Positions 35,350 to 39,998 of a DNA stretch of 39,998 bases are shown here, piece after piece. Both the position numbers and the translations under genes were made by a program. Position 1 is the stretch's first letter. Every line of letters begins with the position of its first letter. The notes beneath the pieces were generated by a model. The model searched no databases. It saw only the letters and a program-made list of their open reading frames with translations, and had not been told where the DNA came from. Origin of the DNA: Candidatus Acidiferrales bacterium (GTDB taxonomy: Bacteria; Acidobacteriota; Terriglobia; Acidiferrales; UBA7541); assembly GCA_025451835.1 (NCBI GenBank), contig JANWJR010000055.1, positions 1 to 39,998 of the forward strand, written 5' to 3'.

Positions 35350-36201
35350 ATGCGATTTGACGTCATCACGATTTTTCCCGATTTTTTCGCCGGTCCGCTC
35401 GATTACGGAATCGTGAGACGCGCACGCGAGGCGCGGCTGATCGAGACGCACATTCACGATCTGCGCAGTTTCACCCACGACCGGCATCGCACGGTGGACG
35501 ACCGTCCATTCGGGGGCGGCGAGGGAATGGTGCTGAAGCCGGAGCCGCTATTTGACGCGGTCGAATCGCTCGTTGGCGCGGCAGAGGCACGCGATTCTTC
35601 CACGACGGCAGTCGTGCTGCTTTCCGCGGCGGGCACGCTATTTCGGCAGGAGGCGGCGCGACGATTCGCGAAGCTTGAACGAGTTGTGCTGCTTTGCGGG
35701 CGCTACGAAGGAGTGGACGAGCGCGTGGCAGAACACCTTGCGACCGATGAAATCTCGATCGGCGATTTCGTGCTCTCGGGCGGTGAACTGGCTGCGGCCA
35801 TGGTGATTGACGCGGTGACGAGGCTGATTCCCGGCGCTCTCGGCAATGAAGATTCCACGGTGAACGAATCCTTCAGCGAGCCCGAAATCACGCCGGAGGG
35901 GGCACGGCATGGCGCGCCCCTACGAAGTGCAAAGACAAATCTGGGGGATGCAAACACTGACCTGGGACTGGCGGTTCAAGGATCACTAGCCACTGGTCAC
36001 CATCCACTCGTCAGCGATCGTGGCATCCTCGACTACCCACATTACACGCGACCGGCGTCATATCGCGGCTGGAACGTGCCCGAAATTCTGATGAACGGCA
36101 ACCACGAGGAAATTCGACGCTGGCGCCGCAAGAAAGCGGTCGAGAAGACGTCGCGCAACCGCCCGGAACTCCTTACGTCGGCGACGCCCGAGCAGCCATA
36201 G
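35350..36201 (+). CDS. trmD: tRNA (guanine-37-N1)-methyltransferase with a repeat-derived in-frame insert
   Basis: TrmD makes m1G37 in tRNA to prevent +1 frameshifting. The SPOUT knot residues are present: RTVDDRPFGGGEGMVLKPEP, LLCGRYEGVDERV and ISIGDFVLSGGELAA, then the C-terminal domain LDYPHYTRPASYRGWNVPEIL. The predicted length is 283 residues; family members are about 230-260. The excess is a 48-codon insert (35881-36024) between NESFSE and ILDYPHYTRP, at the flexible linker between the two domains. It includes a degenerate family B palindrome and its flank. No stop or frameshift is seen, so the enzyme is probably active. The track start (35311) is 13 codons early; ATG 35350 gives the family start MRFDVITIFP. 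Confidence 0.93.
   Translation: MRFDVITIFPDFFAGPLDYGIVRRAREARLIETHIHDLRSFTHDRHRTVDDRPFGGGEGMVLKPEPLFDAVESLVGAAEARDSSTTAVVLLSAAGTLFRQEAARRFAKLERVVLLCGRYEGVDERVAEHLATDEISIGDFVLSGGELAAAMVIDAVTRLIPGALGNEDSTVNESFSEPEITPEGARHGAPLRSAKTNLGDANTDLGLAVQGSLATGHHPLVSDRGILDYPHYTRPASYRGWNVPEILMNGNHEEIRRWRRKKAVEKTSRNRPELLTSATPEQP
35881..36024 (+). repeat. in-frame repeat insertion inside trmD
   Basis: The 144-bp stretch encodes 48 residues with no counterpart at this point in typical TrmD, where NESFS is followed almost directly by LDYPHYTRP. It includes GGGCACGGCATGGCGCGCCCCTAC (35900-35923 when split by arms: 35900-35909 and 35910-35919), which differs at two arm positions from the palindrome at 29484 and 30558 and shares the trailing CTA. 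The rest has several short CAC/GTC-type repeats. This looks like a palindromic element with flank that was captured in frame. Confidence 0.65.
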
Positions 36202-36254
36202 CCGCCTGGATGTTTCCGGCTCAATTTCATGTAGGCAGATAGGCCGAAATTCAC

Positions 36255-36260
36255 TATAAT
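36255..36260 (+). promoter_or_regulatory. -10 element candidate upstream of rplS
   Basis: A perfect TATAAT lies 59 nt before the rplS ATG in the trmD-rplS gap, with TAGGCA (4 of 6) exactly 17 nt upstream as a possible -35. An extra promoter for rplS apart from the rpsP-trmD transcript would be sensible because L19 is needed in larger amounts than TrmD. Confidence 0.45.
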
Positions 36261-36318
36261 TGGCGATTGTCTGTAGTGTGCTGGCCCCACCTGAGCGGGT
36301 CTGCCGGGAAAAACAGTC

Positions 36319-36699
36319 ATGAAGCCGATAATTGCCAAGGCCCAGGAATCCCAAATTCGCAAAGATCACCCCGCATTTCGCCCGGGCGACACGATTCGCG
36401 TCAACGTCCGGTTGAAGGAAGGCGAGGGCGATAAGGAGCGCATTCAGCCATTCGAGGGCGTGGTGATGAGCCGCCGGGGCGAGCTTCTTGGCGAGAGCTT
36501 TACGGTTCGGCGCGTGAGCTTCGGGATTGGCGTCGAGCGCATTTTCCCCGTGCATTCCCCGATGATCGGATCGATTCAAGTGGTACGCCAGGGCCGCGTT
36601 CGCCGCGCCAAGCTGAATTATCTGCGCCATCGCAAAGGCAAGGCCGCGCGCATCAAACGCGCCGAGAAATTTGAACCTGTGGGCGCGTCCGCGAACTAG
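36319..36699 (+). CDS. rplS: 50S ribosomal protein L19
   Basis: This 126-residue protein matches L19: [60 protein letters not shown] and [20 protein letters not shown]. It sits at the 30S-50S interface. It is followed by a 177-bp gap with a GC palindrome, then rnhB. Confidence 0.96.
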   Translation: MKPIIAKAQESQIRKDHPAFRPGDTIRVNVRLKEGEGDKERIQPFEGVVMSRRGELLGESFTVRRVSFGIGVERIFPVHSPMIGSIQVVRQGRVRRAKLNYLRHRKGKAARIKRAEKFEPVGASAN

Positions 36700-36754
36700 C
36701 CGCAAACCCGCGCGCCGTGACTTCCTGGAAGTGCACAATCTCTCTGCGAGAAGC

Positions 36755-36774
36755 GGGCGCAGCAACGAGCGCCC
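36755..36774. repeat. GGGCGC palindrome resembling family B
   Basis: GGGCGC and GCGCCC flank an 8-nt loop AGCAACGA and are followed by CTGC. Copies B1 and B3 have the same layout (GGGC arm, short centre, GCCC arm, then CTAC) but a different centre. It lies in the rplS-rnhB spacer and is a plausible diverged relative. Confidence 0.35.
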
Positions 36775-36894
36775 CTGCAAAACCCTCCGAGGGCGGCTGT
36801 ATCTCCGTTGTGATTGCTAGCCGTTTCAAATCTGCGAACAGTAATTGCATGAGGAGGCCGCGTCGCGACGGCGCGTGTGCTAAAATCCGCGCCG

Positions 36895-37575
36895 ATGGGA
36901 CGTCTTTGTTGTGCGCGGTACGAACGCGAAGCCCGCCAGCGGGGCTGGCAGCGCATCGCGGGACTCGATGAAGCGGGACGCGGATCGCTGTTTGGCCCGG
37001 TGGTCGCCGGAGCGGTGATTTTGAATCCGCGCCGCCGGATCGTCGGCCTCGACGATTCGAAAAAACTGGTCCCCGAGCGACGGCGCGAGCTGGCCCAACG
37101 AATTCACGAACACGCACTGGCATGGGCCGTGGCGGAAATAGACGCTGCTCGCATTGACGCCTGGAATATCTACCAGGCTAGCCGGCACGCGATGATGGCT
37201 GCCGTTTCGCAATTGAATCCTCTTCCGGACTATCTCCTGCTGGACGCGATCGAAATCGATCTTCCAATCGAGCAGAAAGCGCTGATTCACGGCGACGCGC
37301 GATCCGTTTCCATCGCAGCAGCTTCGATTCTCGCGAAAACCGAACGCGACCGGCGGATGGAAGAGTACGACGAGCTCTACCCGCAATACGGCCTCGCACA
37401 ACATAAGGGATACAGCACGCCCGAGCATCTCGAAGCTCTGCGGATACATGGACCGTCGCCGCTGCACCGGTTCTCGTATGCGCCGGTGCGGGAGGCGCGC
37501 TGCTGGGCGTCTGGAGCCACGCAGAACCCGCTTCCGCTGCCCATTGAGCCGGTTCCCGCTGGTACCGAGCCGTAA
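36895..37575 (+). CDS. rnhB: ribonuclease HII
   Basis: This 226-residue protein shows the RNase HII catalytic acids in order: LDEAGRGSLFGPVVAGAV (Asp, Glu), LLLDAIEIDLPI (Asp) and AASILAKTERDRRMEEYD (Asp), plus HKGYSTPEHLEAL. It nicks RNA-DNA hybrids at single ribonucleotides and removes Okazaki primers. The track start (36877, GTG) and ATG 36895 are both possible; I chose the ATG, giving MGRLCCARYEREAR before the conserved core. No strong ribosome site precedes either. A Pro-rich tail of about 25 residues follows the domain. Confidence 0.92.
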   Translation: MGRLCCARYEREARQRGWQRIAGLDEAGRGSLFGPVVAGAVILNPRRRIVGLDDSKKLVPERRRELAQRIHEHALAWAVAEIDAARIDAWNIYQASRHAMMAAVSQLNPLPDYLLLDAIEIDLPIEQKALIHGDARSVSIAAASILAKTERDRRMEEYDELYPQYGLAQHKGYSTPEHLEALRIHGPSPLHRFSYAPVREARCWASGATQNPLPLPIEPVPAGTEP

Positions 37576-37737
37576 CCCAAACAGTACGCCGGCTTCGCAC
37601 TGTTATCGCCTTCATAACCTTGCCTGACGCGCTTCGTTGACCCTTGTTTTTACCGCGTGCTAGCCTGAAGCACTGAGCTGAGGCTGCGGCCCAGCCACGC
37701 CGCGCGGAACCAGCCCCGGGGGCAGACGAGATCGTAC

Positions 37738-39998
37738 ATGGCGTTCAATAAAAGCAAAGCGCTCGAGAACGCGCTGAAATTCCTCAACCAGGGGAAGACG
37801 CCCCAGGCCATCGCGGAATACCAGCAAATTCTTCGCAACGATCCCAAAGACCAAGCCACCCTGATGACGGTTGGCGATCTGTACGCTCGTCAGGGCGACA
37901 TGTCGCATGCCGTCGAATACTTCGAGCGGCTCGCGCAGGTTTACCTCAGCGATGGCTTCAACAGCAAAGCCATCGCCATATACAAAAAGATTGCCAAGCT
38001 CGCGCCGAACGAGCTGGCGCCGCTCGAGCGGCTCGCCGATTTGTACGTTCAGCAAGGCGTGTTGAGCGAAGCGCGGCCGCTATTCCTGCAAATCGCAGAA
38101 GCGCAAATAAAAGCGAATCACGCGACCAAGGCAGTGGAAGTTCTCCACCGCCTCCTCGATGTGGAACCCGAGAACCTGCGCGTGCAGATGCGACTGGCCG
38201 AGCTTTACAACGTGATGGGCCAGAAGAAGGAAGCGGCGGAAACATATCTGGCATACGCGCAACGATTGTTCGATCGCGGCGAAACCGAAGATTCAGAAAA
38301 ACTGATCGATCGCGCGCTGGGTGTGGATCCTGCCAACGCGCCGGCGCACTTTCTGAAGGCCAAGACCTTAAGCGCAAACAATAAGCCCGCTGAGGCCATC
38401 GCGACGCTCGCGCGCCATCCCGAAGCGGAAACCGGCGGCGAAGTCACCAACCTATTGGTCGATTTCGAACTGCAGGCAGGACACATCGAGCAAGCCGCGG
38501 ATCGCGCGCGCCGGCAATTGGCTCGGGGACAAGAACACTTTGGCCTGCTTTATCACATCGCGGAAAGCCTGATTCAAAGCCGCCGCGCGGATGAGGCGGT
38601 TGCCCTGCTCGGCGAACTTCGCGGCCCGATGATCGAGGCAGGTGAACAAGACAAGTTTCTCAAGTCTCTGACGAGCGCTACCGAAGCACTCCCGGGCCGC
38701 ACGGAACCGCTCGAAATGCTTGTCGATTTCTGCCGGACCACCAGCGATCCGTTCCCGTTGAACGCGGCACTGGGCCAGCTTTCCGACGCCTACGCCGGAG
38801 CCGGAAATTACGAGCAAGCGGAACAACTTCTCGAGGAGCTGGTTGAGCGCAACAAGAACGACGAACGTGTTGCGGAGCGGCTCAATCAATTCAGAGCGCA
38901 TCACGGCCACGGCGGCGCGCCGGAATCGGGCTCGGCTGAGGCGGAAGAGGCCGTCGCAGCAGAACCTGAGGAACAGCCGCCTGTTGAGGAAGCCGCGATC
39001 GCTCCGCCGGCCGTTACCGAAGAACAATACGACGAAGAGACGCAACACTACATTGCTCAAGCTCTCACCGACGTCGATCTGTTCTCAAGCTACGGGCTGA
39101 CGCAAAAAGCCACGCACCTTCTCGAAACCGTCCTCGAACGCGCGCCACGGCATACGCCCACCTTGGAGCGATTGCTCGATATGTATCTTGGCGCCGGGAA
39201 CGAGCGCCGCACGGCAGAATTAGCTGCGGTATTGGAACAAATTCACCGCGAACGCAACGACTATCAGAATGCCGACCGGTTCAGTGAGCTCCGCCAGCGA
39301 TTTCAGAGAGCGGCGGGAATTACGGAAGAGGAACTACCGCCTGCGCCTCCGGCCGCGTCGGTTACGGTGCCGCAGCCACAGCCTGAAGCGCGAGCCTCGG
39401 CGGAGGTTGCGGTTGAGACGCCTCCGCCCTTCGAGATCGCTTCATCCTCGCCGGAGCCTTCTCCAGCTCCCGTGGGCGCAGCGCCGGTCGAGTTTGAAGT
39501 TCCACTGGCTGAGCCGGCCTCCGAAGAGATCAAGGAACCGCTCGCAACGGCTCCTCCCGAACCCGCGCAATCGGAACCGGTTCTTGCAGGCGAGGAAGTA
39601 GACCTTTCGGACGAATGGGATGCGATTTCTCAGGAGACCGCCGAATCGCCCACGGAAGCCTCAACGAACGAGCCTGAGCCTGCACCCGAATCAGCGCCCG
39701 AACCCGTCGCAGCAGCTTTTCCCGAGGCTCATCCCGAACTCGAAGCGATCTTCCTCGATGCCGCGAAGCAGACCCCCGAGACGAATGTCCCTATCGCCGA
39801 GGAGCCTGCGGCCCAGGAACCCTCCACCGCGCCGGAAGAAGTTGCAGAATCCACGCTGCCTGAAGAGCCTGCACAAGAAGAAGTTCCGGCGGAAATTCCA
39901 AACGAACCCGCATTTGAAATCGTAGAAGAGCCCGCAGCGGAGGAAGCATTAGCCCACAGCAACGAGTTTGAACTGGAGCTTACGCCCGAGCCTTCCCC
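37738..39998 (+). CDS. tetratricopeptide-repeat protein with acidic low-complexity region (partial, runs off the window)
   Basis: The reading frame opens at ATG 37738 (MAFNKSKALENALKFLNQGK) and is open to the last base, so the track omits it. Helical TPR pairs run from about residue 5 to 390 (for example QAIAEYQQILRNDP, AVEYFERLAQVY, KAIAIYKKIAKLAP, QAEQLLEELVERN). An acidic Ala/Pro/Glu linker follows (about 395-425), another TPR segment (about 428-530), then a long Pro/Glu/Ala-rich stretch to the edge. No signal peptide or enzymatic domain is visible. TPR arrays are protein-docking scaffolds; the partner cannot be inferred. The acidic tail looks disordered. ACGAGA lies about 7 nt before the start. 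Confidence 0.8.
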   Translation, partial: MAFNKSKALENALKFLNQGKTPQAIAEYQQILRNDPKDQATLMTVGDLYARQGDMSHAVEYFERLAQVYLSDGFNSKAIAIYKKIAKLAPNELAPLERLADLYVQQGVLSEARPLFLQIAEAQIKANHATKAVEVLHRLLDVEPENLRVQMRLAELYNVMGQKKEAAETYLAYAQRLFDRGETEDSEKLIDRALGVDPANAPAHFLKAKTLSANNKPAEAIATLARHPEAETGGEVTNLLVDFELQAGHIEQAADRARRQLARGQEHFGLLYHIAESLIQSRRADEAVALLGELRGPMIEAGEQDKFLKSLTSATEALPGRTEPLEMLVDFCRTTSDPFPLNAALGQLSDAYAGAGNYEQAEQLLEELVERNKNDERVAERLNQFRAHHGHGGAPESGSAEAEEAVAAEPEEQPPVEEAAIAPPAVTEEQYDEETQHYIAQALTDVDLFSSYGLTQKATHLLETVLERAPRHTPTLERLLDMYLGAGNERRTAELAAVLEQIHRERNDYQNADRFSELRQRFQRAAGITEEELPPAPPAASVTVPQPQPEARASAEVAVETPPPFEIASSSPEPSPAPVGAAPVEFEVPLAEPASEEIKEPLATAPPEPAQSEPVLAGEEVDLSDEWDAISQETAESPTEASTNEPEPAPESAPEPVAAAFPEAHPELEAIFLDAAKQTPETNVPIAEEPAAQEPSTAPEEVAESTLPEEPAQEEVPAEIPNEPAFEIVEEPAAEEALAHSNEFELELTPEPS

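Noticed and set aside
38452-39060. 202-codon minus-strand ORF opposite the TPR gene
   Set aside because: The plus-strand TPR frame is continuous and well supported; this ORF is its shadow.

Overview
The window is bacterial chromosomal DNA and most likely comes from an acidobacterium. The evidence is indirect: a secreted VWA protein of the type known from the 'VWFA-related Acidobacterial domain' family, several small acidobacterial-style membrane proteins, a PheT without its usual EMAP/OB domain, high-GC codon use with many GTG starts, and dispersed palindromes in spacers. No rRNA, tRNA, CRISPR array, phage or insertion sequence was found. Almost all of the DNA is core-genome housekeeping.

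Layout. 1-721 is a non-coding flank with one strong hairpin. 722-8000 is mixed: a three-domain ACP / acyl-AMP ligase / acyltransferase protein, a small outer-membrane barrel, a TonB-like protein, an orphan zinc ribbon, a LOG-family Rossmann protein and the VWA protein. 8027-16741 (minus strand) is the replication-initiation block dnaA-dnaN-gyrB-orf83-gyrA. recF is missing from its common place, and DnaA-box-like sites lie on both sides of dnaA (oriC candidate). 17101-17553 is a hicB antitoxin gene followed by a decayed hicA toxin gene. 17550-18332 is a YmdB-type phosphodiesterase. 18597-24720 (minus) is a heavy-metal RND efflux operon (small Cys/His membrane protein, TolC-like, adaptor, CzcA/CusA-like pump) with a cytochrome c remnant behind it. 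24825-31174 (minus) is a translation cluster transcribed infC-rpmI-rplT-pheS-methyltransferase-pheT-zapA. infC appears to start at ATC, and the rpmI-rplT spacer can fold into a long interrupted hairpin. 31331-32174 has a possible four-helix-bundle remnant and a cupin gene. 32267-37575 (plus) is ffh-GAF-rpsP-khpA-rimM-trmD-rplS-rnhB. 37738 to the end is a TPR protein cut off by the window edge.

How it works together. The two translation clusters supply initiation factor 3, ribosomal proteins L35, L20, S16 and L19, PheRS, the SRP GTPase, a 30S maturation factor and the m1G37 tRNA methyltransferase. The dnaA block supplies replication initiation, the sliding clamp and gyrase. The czc-like operon exports metal ions across both membranes.

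The least ordinary signals are these. A REP-like palindrome with its flank sits in frame inside trmD and adds about 48 codons. Two families of dispersed palindromes occur, one with compensatory stem changes between copies. The rpmI-rplT spacer is highly structured. The toxin half of a hicBA module has decayed. PheT lacks the tRNA-binding EMAP domain. I saw no clear new multi-gene system; the repeat-into-gene insertion and the structured ribosomal leader are the best candidates for something undescribed.
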